Part shown: positions 1 through 6,449 of the stretch, piece by piece | Layout: each line of letters opens with the position of its first letter | How positions within the stretch are numbered: the first letter of the stretch is position 1 | NCBI GenBank assembly: GCA_029775955.1 | Contig: JARVJW010000079.1 | Coordinates: 1-8,746, forward strand | Direction of reading: 5' to 3' | DNA: 8,746 bases | Origin: Nitrososphaeria archaeon | GTDB lineage: Archaea; Thermoproteota; Nitrososphaeria; Conexivisphaerales; UBA164 | Position numbers and translations under genes: made by a program | The notes under the pieces: model-generated | The model's input: the letters and a program-made list of their open reading frames with translations, nothing else | Told to the model about the DNA's origin: nothing | The model's database searches: none

Positions 1-95
1 TCTTCCTCTTCGTCCCAATCCTCATCATCCATGTCCTCTTCGTCCCAATCCTCATCATCTAAATCCTCTTCATCTAAATCTTCATCTTCAGACAT
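1..95 (-). CDS. N-terminus of a highly acidic repeat protein (partial)
   Basis: Read on the minus strand, an ATG at 95 opens a frame that runs off the left edge, giving 31 residues. Nearly all are Asp or Glu, with Trp, Leu or Met spaced among them (starts MSEDEDLDEEDLDDEDWDEE). A ten-residue unit of the type DEDWDEEDMD repeats, matching the 30-bp DNA repeat. A TATA-like box about 38 nt upstream of the ATG supports this start. There is no signal peptide or recognisable domain in the visible part. Acidic low-complexity starts of this kind occur in unrelated nucleic-acid-associated and unknown proteins, so no function is assigned. The length and the C-terminus are unknown. Confidence 0.65.
   Translation of the reverse strand, partial: MSEDEDLDEEDLDDEDWDEEDMDDEDWDEEE
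4..89. repeat. 30-bp tandem repeat inside the acidic gene
   Basis: A 26-base stretch at 4-29 recurs without change at 34-59, giving a 30-bp period. A third, diverged unit follows at about 64-89. The period is a multiple of three, so unit gain or loss would keep the reading frame. Identity of the first two units suggests recent duplication or slippage. Confidence 0.85.
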
Positions 96-128
96 AATAG
101 ACCGCGTTTAGAGTTGACAGATTAGGTT

Positions 129-138
129 CTTATAAACA
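129..138 (-). promoter_or_regulatory. TATA-like box for the acidic gene
   Basis: On the minus strand this reads GTTTATAAG. It is centred about 38 nt upstream of the ATG at 95, which predicts a transcript start near 107 and a short leader of about 12 nt. No clear Shine-Dalgarno sequence is seen in that leader. Confidence 0.5.
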
Positions 139-170
139 TTACGGTCAAAATGCTTTGTTGCATTAATTGA

Positions 171-588
171 TTATTCCCGGCCAATGAACAAATTAATTAA
201 GTGTCCCTTTGTCCAGCTTACCCTCGTGCCACCGCGATGCGCCTCCACAGCATTATATGTGAACACCTTGGCTATTATTCCGTTGAATATTCCTGCATCA
301 AGCGCTGATGACACGTACTCTCCTAGCTTTAACGAAGAGAACACCGCTTCCACCTCTGTCCGTATCTGTGCTTCCATGCAGTTGGATCATTGAGGAACTC
401 CCTAACTACCTTTGACTAACCCTTAGATTTTCCAGTGGAGTTGGGCTTTATTACAGGCTCTGCGCCCATAGCCTGCACTGAAGTTATCCCTGGAGTCATA
501 GGCTGAATCGCCGAACACCTTTGCCCATTGCATCAAGCTTGCTGAACTCCTTCCCGTCAACGTTCATCTATTTGTTACCTACACGCTG
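171..588 (-). pseudogene. Decayed IS4/IS5-type DDE transposase, left copy
   Basis: Pieces of a DDE transposase can be read on the minus strand across different frames. They are a second-Asp region reading KVFGDSAYDSRDNF, then REFLNDPTAW, then RYGQRW, and after a frame change EAVFSSLKLGEYVSSALDAG down to a stop at 171. If the frames are joined, the Y-(2)-R-(3)-E-(6)-K signature of IS4-type transposases can be restored. A missing stretch of about 7 nt between RW and VE, at a short GTGG direct repeat, would explain the break. The last open frame (171-377) is only the C-terminal remnant and is unlikely to be a gene by itself. A related copy in opposite orientation lies at the right edge (8451-8746) and shares these lesions. 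Termini could not be placed. Confidence 0.75.
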
Positions 589-831
589 GTTATTGTGCGC
601 CTGCTTATATTCACGAATACCATCTAGCCTTTGGATGACCTTATTGTTTCTGCTACAGTTGTAGCTCTAGTGAAGTAATTCAGCGTGGCCGCCGGAGACC
701 TGTCCCATAGGCACAGACTATCTAGGGCAGACGCCGTAGGATGGCCGTAGTGCCGATGAAAACGACCTAGAGCCTATCCGGGATGAGATCCATTGTTGAA
801 CTCAAACAGGATTTGGCGCCTTTGCTGCACC
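568..831 (-). pseudogene. C-terminal remnant of another transposase (tentative)
   Basis: Directly after the stop of the 832-1233 gene, a minus-strand frame stays open with a single TAG and contains HRHYGHPTASALDSLCLWD and SPAATLNYFT. A frame change then leads to NNKVIQRLDGIREYKQAHNN and a TAG at 568-570. The arrangement resembles the C-terminal end of a DDE transposase, where an Asn/Arg-rich helical segment follows the catalytic Glu. That is a judgement from appearance, not a search. The sequence butts onto, and slightly overlaps, the region shared with the right-edge transposase copy, so one remnant was probably inserted into or fused to the other. Confidence 0.45.
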
Positions 832-1233
832 TCATGTTTGCGAGATGACCGAGTTTAGGTTGCTTTCGTTCACATAACACGGCATTTTTCCCTGATTTAC
901 AAGTGTTGTAATATGTTCCCCATGTTTACCTATAAGTCTTCTGAACGCATTCCAAGTCAATACTGAAACTGCCTCCATCCTTTTGGTATCCACCAGGAGT
1001 ATCCTGTATTTTCTGCAGAACTTTGCGACCTGATCCCTGGCCACTACCCTTCCAAACCCGGTGGCCTTTACGTATCGCCCTTCAAATGCGGGGATCCTGG
1101 CCCTGTCGAGAGCCACCGCAAATATAAGGCCTTTCCCCTCGCTTACCTTCCAATACTTGTCCGACTTGATTGCCGCGTTAAGGTTCTCTCCATCCTTCTT
1201 CGATATGCGCCCTAATATGCTGGGAGGCTTCAT
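832..1233 (-). CDS. Hypothetical protein, 133 aa, unknown function
   Basis: This is an intact frame from an ATG at 1233 to a TGA at 832. A TATA-like box (reverse-strand CTTTTAAAC, 1256-1264) is centred 27 nt upstream, which places the transcription start at or next to the ATG. A leaderless mRNA is therefore likely, and this supports the start. The protein is basic and soluble, with no membrane segment. It has an N-terminal Lys-rich part, a middle part with GKGLIFAVALDRARIPAFEG, and a C-terminal half with FCRKYRILLVDTKRMEAVSV. I do not recognise the family. It sits between an HTH fragment and transposase debris on the same strand, so it may be an accessory gene of a mobile element. It is better supported than the neighbouring open frames because of its promoter and clean length. 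Confidence 0.6.
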   Translation of the reverse strand: MKPPSILGRISKKDGENLNAAIKSDKYWKVSEGKGLIFAVALDRARIPAFEGRYVKATGFGRVVARDQVAKFCRKYRILLVDTKRMEAVSVLTWNAFRRLIGKHGEHITTLVNQGKMPCYVNESNLNSVISQT

Positions 1234-1255
1234 ATTGGCATCATCAATGCCTAGG

Positions 1256-1264
1256 GTTTAAAAG
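1256..1264 (-). promoter_or_regulatory. TATA-like box for the 133-aa gene
   Basis: The minus-strand sequence CTTTTAAAC is centred 27 nt before the ATG at 1233, the spacing expected for an archaeal leaderless transcript. No Shine-Dalgarno sequence is needed or seen. Confidence 0.55.
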
Positions 1265-1362
1265 GGTACACCTTAAGGAGCATTCTGCTCAAGCTCTAGC
1301 AAAAATCATTTGCCTTGTGGTTGGATTCAGCAGCAACTCACCCTTTTCAACTTTATTGGCTT

Positions 1363-1620
1363 TTACATTTCATGATTATTTGCTATGGCAGTTTCGCTTA
1401 GCAGCCTCCTCGCCTTTTCCAGGAGGTTGCCTGATTGCTTGGCAAGGCTCAGTTCCCTGACCAGCGTGGCCCGGCTTGAGTTCTCCCTGTAATAGCGGTA
1501 CACCTGGTCCACCCTCTTCTTGGATATGCCCAACGCCTGGGAAATATCATGCTGGTTCTTCCCCCCAGCCTTCTCCCTCACTACTATGTATTCCATCCGT
1601 CTGGCATCCAGCTTTGTCAT
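1363..1620 (-). CDS. Helix-turn-helix protein, possibly a transposase N-terminal fragment
   Basis: The chosen start is the ATG at 1620, giving an 85-residue protein that begins MTKLDARRMEYIVVREKAGG. A GTG at 1722 would add 34 residues but gives a less natural N-terminus. A weak TATA-like stretch lies near 1639-1648. Residues about 20-45 (HDISQALGISKKRVDQVYRY) form a typical homeodomain-like HTH. This head, LDxRRMxxIVxxK followed by GISxxRVxQxYxxYR, resembles the DNA-binding start of archaeal integrase/transposases of the IS481/rve type. The rest is a short Lys/Glu/Leu-rich helical tail with no DDE catalytic domain. It is therefore either a truncated transposase or a small stand-alone DNA-binding protein. 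It is divergently arranged with the surface protein gene at 1782. Confidence 0.55.
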   Translation of the reverse strand: MTKLDARRMEYIVVREKAGGKNQHDISQALGISKKRVDQVYRYYRENSSRATLVRELSLAKQSGNLLEKARRLLSETAIANNHEM

Positions 1621-1732
1621 ATTTACTACATGCTTCTTGTATATCCCTTTCCAGAACTGACCCAGGATATAACGTTTGATCATCTTGGGAAATAATTGTC
1701 GGAAAGGAGACACAGCCAACACAGCAGATATA

Positions 1733-1740
1733 CTTAAATC
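1733..1740 (+). promoter_or_regulatory. TATA-like box candidate A, surface protein gene
   Basis: The sequence CTTAAATC is centred 27 nt upstream of the ATG at 1764. That ATG is in frame with the 1782 gene but is separated from it by a TGA at 1776. The spacing fits a leaderless transcript from the upstream ATG. Confidence 0.35.
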
Positions 1741-1750
1741 GATTAAATCA

Positions 1751-1758
1751 TTATAAAG
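1751..1758 (+). promoter_or_regulatory. TATA-like box candidate B, surface protein gene
   Basis: The sequence TTATAAAG is centred 28 nt upstream of the GTG at 1782, which fits a leaderless transcript beginning at that GTG. Candidates A and B lie only 18 nt apart, so promoter spacing alone does not decide the start codon. Confidence 0.45.
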
Positions 1759-1781
1759 ATATTATGAGGGTCTTATGACGA

Positions 1782-3041
1782 GTGATTATCCTTGTAGGGG
1801 TGATTACTCTTGGACTGGTTGAGCTGTCGGGATTTGGCGTTCAACGGAGTAATGTTCATGCGCAAACCCAATCATTGTCCGATCCAATAGATTGGGCTAT
1901 AGGAGGCTACTCAGAGACAGTAGGATATAGTCAGTATCAATTCCAATGGATTCCAACCCCCATAAATTCGTCAAACATAAACTATGGCGGAGTATTAAAT
2001 ATAGCTGTAAAGGCCAATGGTACGGAGGCGCTAAATGGCGATGGCGCTATTGCGACGTGGATTCAAGCCGCTGTATACATAACAAGCTCAGGAACTTACT
2101 ATCCATGTATTAATGTGTGGGCCCTAACCTACGACGGGCCCCCTCAGTATTCTCAGAATCCCACCATATATACATGGCCATCCCTTCCAATTAGCCCAAA
2201 TGGTCAAATAGCGTTTATAGAGCTTAACTATATGACATATGCAAGTCATACAGGTTGGTGGTATATCCTAGGCCTCGGGACAGGAAGTTCTCCATCTTCA
2301 TTGGTATATCTGGCAGTCCTGACTTACAGTGGAGGTATATATTACCTGAATGATCGTGGTGGATATTCTGCAGGGGCTTCTCCTGGGTTAACGGCCGTTG
2401 GGAATAGAGCAGCAGATATACAGAATCAAGGTGAATACGTCTATCCGTCGATAGGGCTCCAGATAAATGAAAATAGCTATGGACAATTTACCGCCTCGAA
2501 TCCAGCGTTCAGAGTATATGGTTTATTCTTTGCTAGAAATGATTATCTAAGCGGTGTAAATTATGCTAATAGTTCGAGGTTAAGCGCGGACTACGGTTTT
2601 ATGGCGGGGGAATCATCCCCACCCGCCACATTGACTGAAAGCGGCGGAACATTTTATCCGCCTAACGGAGGAGCTACAGAATACACATATGCGTTTGGTA
2701 CTCCCGAGGGAATTCATTCCTCCGGCCAGTTGACCGCATATACACAAATACCCGGCACCGACTTGGCCACCCTGAAATCTGTAACCGGAAATGCAATAAA
2801 TTCATTCGTTGAGCATGATGTTATATTTCAGTCTGAACAATCAGTTGCGTTCGCGTCCATACAAACTAAATTTATTGTCTTTCCTGCATTCTTAGGCATG
2901 CCACTTCACCCTCCACCATGGTATTGGGAACATCCTTATGAGTTATTTACATTGCTCGGATTAATCTTTTTAGCGGCATATCTGATAGTATTTTTACTGC
3001 CTAGCCTTGTACGCTATGCGCGTAATAAAAATCACAAATAG
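1782..3041 (+). CDS. Secreted, membrane-anchored surface protein of unknown family
   Basis: This 419-residue protein has a hydrophobic N-terminus (residues 1-20) and a likely signal-peptidase site near residues 26-28 (VHA, then Gln). A large Tyr/Ser/Gly/Asn-rich exterior follows. A membrane helix at about 387-410 precedes a basic tail (RYARNKNHK). This topology places the body outside the cell, held by a C-terminal anchor. There are possible N-glycosylation sites at N62, N79 and N263, and a single Cys at 109. The composition suggests a beta-rich fold. No catalytic motif was recognised, so a role as an envelope or adhesion protein is inference. The GTG start lacks the usual positive n-region. 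An in-frame ATG at 1764 followed by AGG GTC TTA would supply it, but a TGA at 1776 intervenes. No partner gene lies downstream on the same strand. Confidence 0.8.
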   Translation: MIILVGVITLGLVELSGFGVQRSNVHAQTQSLSDPIDWAIGGYSETVGYSQYQFQWIPTPINSSNINYGGVLNIAVKANGTEALNGDGAIATWIQAAVYITSSGTYYPCINVWALTYDGPPQYSQNPTIYTWPSLPISPNGQIAFIELNYMTYASHTGWWYILGLGTGSSPSSLVYLAVLTYSGGIYYLNDRGGYSAGASPGLTAVGNRAADIQNQGEYVYPSIGLQINENSYGQFTASNPAFRVYGLFFARNDYLSGVNYANSSRLSADYGFMAGESSPPATLTESGGTFYPPNGGATEYTYAFGTPEGIHSSGQLTAYTQIPGTDLATLKSVTGNAINSFVEHDVIFQSEQSVAFASIQTKFIVFPAFLGMPLHPPPWYWEHPYELFTLLGLIFLAAYLIVFLLPSLVRYARNKNHK

Positions 3042-3283
3042 TAGATTCACGCTAGGAAATCAGGAATAGTGCTGCAACAATACCTCAGGTACTTCTCGTA
3101 GTTGTAGATGGAAGTCATACCATCCAATGTCTCCCCCCCTTAAAAGGGCCCGATCTTGGCATGTGTAGTTTGATGTATAAGGAAAAATTCCGTGTTCGCA
3201 GTTAGGTTCACCAAGCAAGCTTGCCATATAGGGGAAGAGCGTTGCATATACATTCAACATGGCTGATGGGAAAAGTATCAAAA

Positions 3284-3439
3284 AGGTGCAAGCACAAATG
3301 GGCCCACTGGAGCATCAAGGGTCTGGAAAACTTGCAACATATAGTGCTGATAAGTTGCATGAAGAATGACATATATGAGCTATTCTACAATGCCTATATC
3401 CATCCATCAGCAAATCCATGGTGTCCACAACATGGTTAA
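3284..3439 (+). pseudogene. Possible transposase C-terminal fragment (weak)
   Basis: The frame reads KRCKHKWAHWSIKGLENLQH and continues to a stop near 3437. A basic segment followed by W-S-x-x-G and an Asn/Met helix recalls the end of some archaeal transposases. No start codon, promoter or catalytic residue is visible. It is reported because it is the only coding-like piece in a long gene-free stretch, and it could be chance. Confidence 0.25.
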
Positions 3440-3650
3440 CATACAATTGAACAGGATCAAAATATTATGGTATATCTGTCAAGGTCATTTCTTTAAAACT
3501 ATTCTAAGTTTGTCGGTATTTATTAAATATGATTTTAGAATATCCTTTTTTGTTTGCCAAGAATGACATATAATATGTGTTCTGTCGTATCTGTATATAT
3601 ATATCCAATTGTTCTTTTATTTCAAGAATAGACCACTTCTCTAACACTAT

Positions 3651-3669
3651 GTCGTTTTATCGTAACGAC
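3651..3669. other. Small palindrome, 6-bp stem with 7-nt loop
   Basis: GTCGTT at 3651-3656 pairs perfectly with AACGAC at 3664-3669. It lies about 130 nt past the stop of the HAD gene. No T-run follows it on either strand, so it is not a typical terminator, and its role is unknown. Confidence 0.3.
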
Positions 3670-3801
3670 TTGTGTTGGTGAATAAATAAGGACATATCCT
3701 TTGCAGCGTCACCACGTCGTGGGCAGAAGTAATAGTAGCTCGGTCCATCATATAAGCGAGCACTATACTATAGCTAATAGGTGTAGCATGACACTCTGGT
3801 A

Positions 3802-4377
3802 CTATCGGTGGTAAAGCCCAGACACAACCCGAGTTAGGTCTGACCGCTCGTCCCTCTTGAATAGGATACATCTGAAGCCAAGCTCACTACACCTTTCTAT
3901 GATCTGTCTTCTGTCGTCTATGAGCACAAGATTCCGAGACTCGCCGACTCTGTCCGCTAGAGCTATCTTCCTCAGCTGGAGTTCCTTGTTCGCCACATCT
4001 TCCCTGCCGAGTATGCCCTGAAAATACTCCGCCAAAGCATACTTGGCCATGAATAGCGACAATGCTTCGACGGACTGCATAGATGAGATATACACTCTGC
4101 TACCCCTTTGCCTTGCCAGCTCAAGGGAAGGGATGACGTCTGGAAACAACGGGCTTCTCCCCACTGCCTCGATTTCGTACCGCTTTACTATTGTATTGGC
4201 TATGCTGAATTCTTCGGTGCCCCAGTTCGATTCAAAGAACTTGTTCAGGCTCGTGATCTCCTTGCCTAGCTTAGATGAAACCCTAAGCCGCACGGCTTTC
4301 CAGTTTACGGAGAGGGATGTTATCACACCATCAAAATCCAGCGCTAGTGTAATCAAGGTCCTCAGACGACCCTCCAC
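3802..4377 (-). CDS. HAD-superfamily phosphatase-like protein
   Basis: This 191-residue protein carries all four HAD motifs. Motif I is LALDFDGVIT (nucleophile D14, acid/base D16). Motif II is the Ser pair at 98-99 in YISSMQ. A motif III Lys lies near 131-137 (NKELQLRK). Motif IV is the acidic pair D154-D155 in VLIDDRRQ. A short helical cap (about residues 20-75) sits between motifs I and II. The family hydrolyses phosphate esters on small molecules, sugars or nucleotides, with Mg2+, in the cytoplasm. The substrate is not readable. The GTG start at 4377 overlaps the upstream ATP-grasp gene by 16 nt. A TTG at 4356, just after that gene's stop and preceded by GAGG, would give MITLALDFDG and is a credible alternative. 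It is the last gene of the operon and is probably translationally coupled. Confidence 0.88.
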   Translation of the reverse strand: MEGRLRTLITLALDFDGVITSLSVNWKAVRLRVSSKLGKEITSLNKFFESNWGTEEFSIANTIVKRYEIEAVGRSPLFPDVIPSLELARQRGSRVYISSMQSVEALSLFMAKYALAEYFQGILGREDVANKELQLRKIALADRVGESRNLVLIDDRRQIIERCSELGFRCILFKRDERSDLTRVVSGLYHR

Positions 4378-5462
4378 GACCTGCCTGTTTTGCCGTCTAG
4401 GAGTACGACCCCACTGTCCATCTGCCTTATGAGATACAGGCCTTCTTGATATAGGTCGTATTGAGGGATCTGAGATAACTCTTCACCTAATCCGAGCAGC
4501 AAGTAATCATATGCGATATTCTGGAGGACATCCCTGCTCACTTTGGAGCAAGCGTATCCCCAGAGGGGCGCTGTGGTGTGCCACTTACCATCGACTTCGG
4601 TCACGAACAGCTTTCCAGCCCCATCCTCCTTTATGTCAACTGAATAGAAGCCGTTGGGCTCGGCATCAAGACGTATTACGGCTTCGGTACCCACGGAGTT
4701 GACAGCTTCTTCACTTATCGTCCTAGCTACGCTTGGCGTTCCGGTGAGCCCAGTCAGGCTTATGTGCTTAAATGGATACTCTAGCCTTTCTCGGGCGCTG
4801 GATGTCACAAGCCTTCCATGTAACCAAAGTGAATCGAAAGCCAAGTCCCTGCCAGGAAGGTAGGACTGGAGTATAAATTCGTCCAGCTTTGCCCTCCCCT
4901 GCAGTACATTAAGCCTTATCCAGAGTTCGGCCTGCTCTGCCGTATCCACCCTGAGGCTCAGCCGTGCGCCGGCCCCCCTTTTTGGCCTGAGCCATAGCGG
5001 CGAACCCAACTCCAAGAATGCTCGCTTTACGTCTTCGATATCAGCCAGCCTGCGGGTGTCCGGCACGCTGACTCCTGCCGAACTGAGCCTTTCAAATATC
5101 ACATCCTTATCGGGTGCTATTGAATCTTCGCTTGGAAGAAGCGAGTGGACATGCAGGTTAGTGAACTCGTCTAGCGCACCACTTATCACCTTAGCTTCCG
5201 AGCTAGGGCTGGGATGAATAAAGTCAGGTCTATATTCCCTTACGACCTTCAGAAGGGTTTTTAGGAAGTCTGGGTCGGAGTGGGCAGGTGTCCTTACGCT
5301 TACGTCCAGTTCCGGAAAGTGTGCGTGAAACGTATTATATTCGGTCCCCACTATGAAAATCTTCCTCCCCACAGCCACGGACGCTTCCCTGAGCGCTCTC
5401 ACAAAGTTCACTCCCCCCATGCCACCGGCACCAGTGACCAGCAGGCTTATTTGCTCCTTCAA
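4362..5462 (-). CDS. ATP-grasp ligase, CPSase large-subunit-like
   Basis: This 366-residue protein has the pre-ATP-grasp layout. A Rossmann-like N-terminal domain carries a Gly-rich loop (TGAGGMGGVNF, residues 10-20). The ATP-grasp fold follows, with LRPKRGAGAR (158-167) as the Lys plus Gly loop that holds ATP, ILQSYLPGRD (197-206), and metal-binding acids in FYSVDIKED (272-280) and FVTEVDGKWH (286-295, around E289 and D291). The family activates a carboxylate as an acyl-phosphate and joins it to an amine or other nucleophile. The residue after the last Glu region is Asp, where many relatives have Asn. The TTG start at 5462 overlaps the deacetylase stop by 4 nt (TTGA), and GAGGG lies 6 nt upstream. 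Length and motifs rule out a full carbamoyl-phosphate synthase. The substrate is unknown; its neighbours suggest a sugar or glycan. Confidence 0.9.
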   Translation of the reverse strand: MKEQISLLVTGAGGMGGVNFVRALREASVAVGRKIFIVGTEYNTFHAHFPELDVSVRTPAHSDPDFLKTLLKVVREYRPDFIHPSPSSEAKVISGALDEFTNLHVHSLLPSEDSIAPDKDVIFERLSSAGVSVPDTRRLADIEDVKRAFLELGSPLWLRPKRGAGARLSLRVDTAEQAELWIRLNVLQGRAKLDEFILQSYLPGRDLAFDSLWLHGRLVTSSARERLEYPFKHISLTGLTGTPSVARTISEEAVNSVGTEAVIRLDAEPNGFYSVDIKEDGAGKLFVTEVDGKWHTTAPLWGYACSKVSRDVLQNIAYDYLLLGLGEELSQIPQYDLYQEGLYLIRQMDSGVVLLDGKTGRSWRVV

Positions 5463-6244
5463 TCAGGTCCCTCAATCCATTCCTTTGTCACTTTTACAGC
5501 GTCGATACCCCTTAAGAATGATACCTGACCTTTGGACACTAAGGTTTCTAGCAAGTGTTGGTATTCCCTCCCACCCTTCATCAGCAACACGTTATCATGC
5601 CATAGAAGGGTCACCAGCTTGATGCCCATCCTAGAAAGCTTCCCTATGCTATCCACTAGAAAATTCACGACGTTAGACTCAGTAATCCCCATGTATGTAA
5701 AAATGTAAGCGTCCATGTATGTAATCGGGAACTCTACAATATCACCTAGCATGTAACTGCCACTATTTTTTTCGTCAACCTTGTCCCTTGTAAGGCACAC
5801 GGAGGAGTCATAATTGAAGCCCACATTGCCAAGGCGCTGAATTTTACTCTTGGCGATCCTTAAGTAATGCACCCTTACTCCGATAACTCTGTCCCCCAAC
5901 GCCTCCTCTACCGCGGCCTTTTCTGATTTGATGGCGTTCAGCGAGCCGCCATGGTTGGCATGGAGGCCGACCTCCCACCCCCCTCTTCTGAGGTCGGATA
6001 GATCCATTCGGTATTCATCCACAGTTGATGAATCGTCATAAAGGGGACGAAAGAAGAATGTAGATCTGATGCCCAGTGATTTCTCAATATCCATCATGGT
6101 AGGTATACCATAATAGGGGTTGAAACCTTCGCTCTTTACTCGCCCTAGGGTGAATTCATCAAACCTCTCCCTTCGTGCAAAAATGTGATCTGCGCCTGGT
6201 CCCCCTTTGGGCCAGTCTATATCGTGGCTGAGAAATATATACAT
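5459..6244 (-). CDS. NodB-type polysaccharide deacetylase family protein
   Basis: This 261-residue single-domain protein has no signal peptide or membrane segment. Motif 1 is FLSHDIDW (D8, D10). Motif 2 is VGLHANHGG (H95, with H98 or N97 in place of the usual second ligand). Motif 3 is GVRVHYLR (R124). Then come GFNYDSSV (143-149) and LLWHDNV, whose H216 is the motif 5 His. The RxHYLR and YDSS pattern is typical of a NodB subgroup found in glycan loci. The family removes N-acetyl or related acyl groups from sugars with a metal ion. The HxxH spacing differs from the classical H-x3-H, so metal binding and activity may differ. It is the first gene of the operon. Its ATG at 6244 lies 26 nt from the centre of a TATA-like box, pointing to a leaderless mRNA. 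It overlaps the next gene by 4 nt. Confidence 0.87.
   Translation of the reverse strand: MYIFLSHDIDWPKGGPGADHIFARRERFDEFTLGRVKSEGFNPYYGIPTMMDIEKSLGIRSTFFFRPLYDDSSTVDEYRMDLSDLRRGGWEVGLHANHGGSLNAIKSEKAAVEEALGDRVIGVRVHYLRIAKSKIQRLGNVGFNYDSSVCLTRDKVDEKNSGSYMLGDIVEFPITYMDAYIFTYMGITESNVVNFLVDSIGKLSRMGIKLVTLLWHDNVLLMKGGREYQHLLETLVSKGQVSFLRGIDAVKVTKEWIEGPD
5469..5473 (-). promoter_or_regulatory. Ribosome binding site deciding the TTG start
   Basis: GAGGG on the minus strand ends 6 nt before the TTG at 5462. It supports this unusual start for the ATP-grasp gene, which has no ATG until well inside the Gly-rich loop. Confidence 0.6.
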
Positions 6245-6266
6245 ATAAAAGTAAAAAAGAAAGAAT

Positions 6267-6274
6267 CTTTTAAG
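6267..6274 (-). promoter_or_regulatory. TATA-like box for the deacetylase operon
   Basis: The minus-strand sequence CTTAAAAG is centred 26 nt upstream of the ATG at 6244. This is the only good promoter found for the three-gene operon. The other two genes overlap their predecessors and need no promoter of their own. Confidence 0.6.
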
Positions 6275-6310
6275 CTTAACTATCCCTGTTTGTTTGATAG
6301 GAGATGCACA

Positions 6311-6325
6311 AATAATATATAAAAA
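6311..6325 (-). terminator. T-rich end of the tRNA-like gene
   Basis: About 24 nt after the tRNA 3' end, the minus strand reads TTTTTATATATTATT. Archaeal terminators are short T-runs without a required hairpin, so this could stop the tRNA transcript before the operon promoter at 6267-6274. Confidence 0.4.
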
Positions 6326-6348
6326 GCTTATTTAAACTTGATTTAGGA

Positions 6349-6424
6349 TGCGGTCGGCGGGATTTAAACCCGCGATCCTCAGCTTGGAGGGCTGACGCCC
6401 TAGGCCAGACTAGACGACGGCCAC
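6349..6424 (-). tRNA. tRNA-Gly(UCC)-like gene with abnormal positions
   Basis: The 76-nt minus-strand sequence folds as a full cloverleaf. It has a 7-bp acceptor stem, a D arm with an 11-nt loop holding GG, a perfect anticodon stem (TCAGC/GCTGA), a 5-nt variable loop, a perfect GCGGG/CCCGC T stem and discriminator A. No CCA is encoded. The anticodon TCC reads Gly GGA. Three features are wrong for a normal tRNA: C5 faces A68 in the acceptor stem, position 33 is C instead of the nearly universal U, and the T loop reads TTTAAAT so C56 is replaced by U. A U2-G71 wobble is also present. An upstream TATA-like box and a downstream T-run suggest it is or was transcribed. It is either a decaying tRNA or a divergent one. 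Confidence 0.75.
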
Positions 6425-6449
6425 GTGTCCTTGTTTGTAGCCCGAACCT

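Larger units (their letters stand above)
3042..3801. other. About 760 bp without a convincing gene
   Basis: The stretch lies between two convergent genes. The short open frames here overlap each other on both strands and lack promoters or recognisable domains. The left half has mixed composition and contains one coding-like segment (3284-3439, listed separately). The right half, from about 3440, is AT-rich, with a T-run at 3547-3552 and a small perfect palindrome at 3651-3669. It looks like decayed intergenic or mobile-element DNA. Confidence 0.6.

Noticed and set aside
4..89. CRISPR array
   Set aside because: The repeats are directly adjacent with no unique spacers, and they encode an acidic peptide in frame.
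3060..3281. 73-residue minus-strand open frame
   Set aside because: No start context, promoter or motif. It overlaps coding-like sequence on the other strand in a decayed region.
3647..3871. 74-residue minus-strand open frame past the HAD end
   Set aside because: It overlaps the HAD gene in another frame and has no promoter or recognisable motif. The HAD stop at 3802 fits the family length.
4043..4432. 129-residue plus-strand open frame
   Set aside because: It lies antisense to the HAD and ATP-grasp genes, which have clear motifs. It has no promoter and no domain, so it is a shadow of the coding strand.
4362..5462. True carbamoyl-phosphate synthase large subunit
   Set aside because: The protein is 366 residues with one ATP-grasp unit, whereas CPSase large subunits have two in over 1,000 residues.
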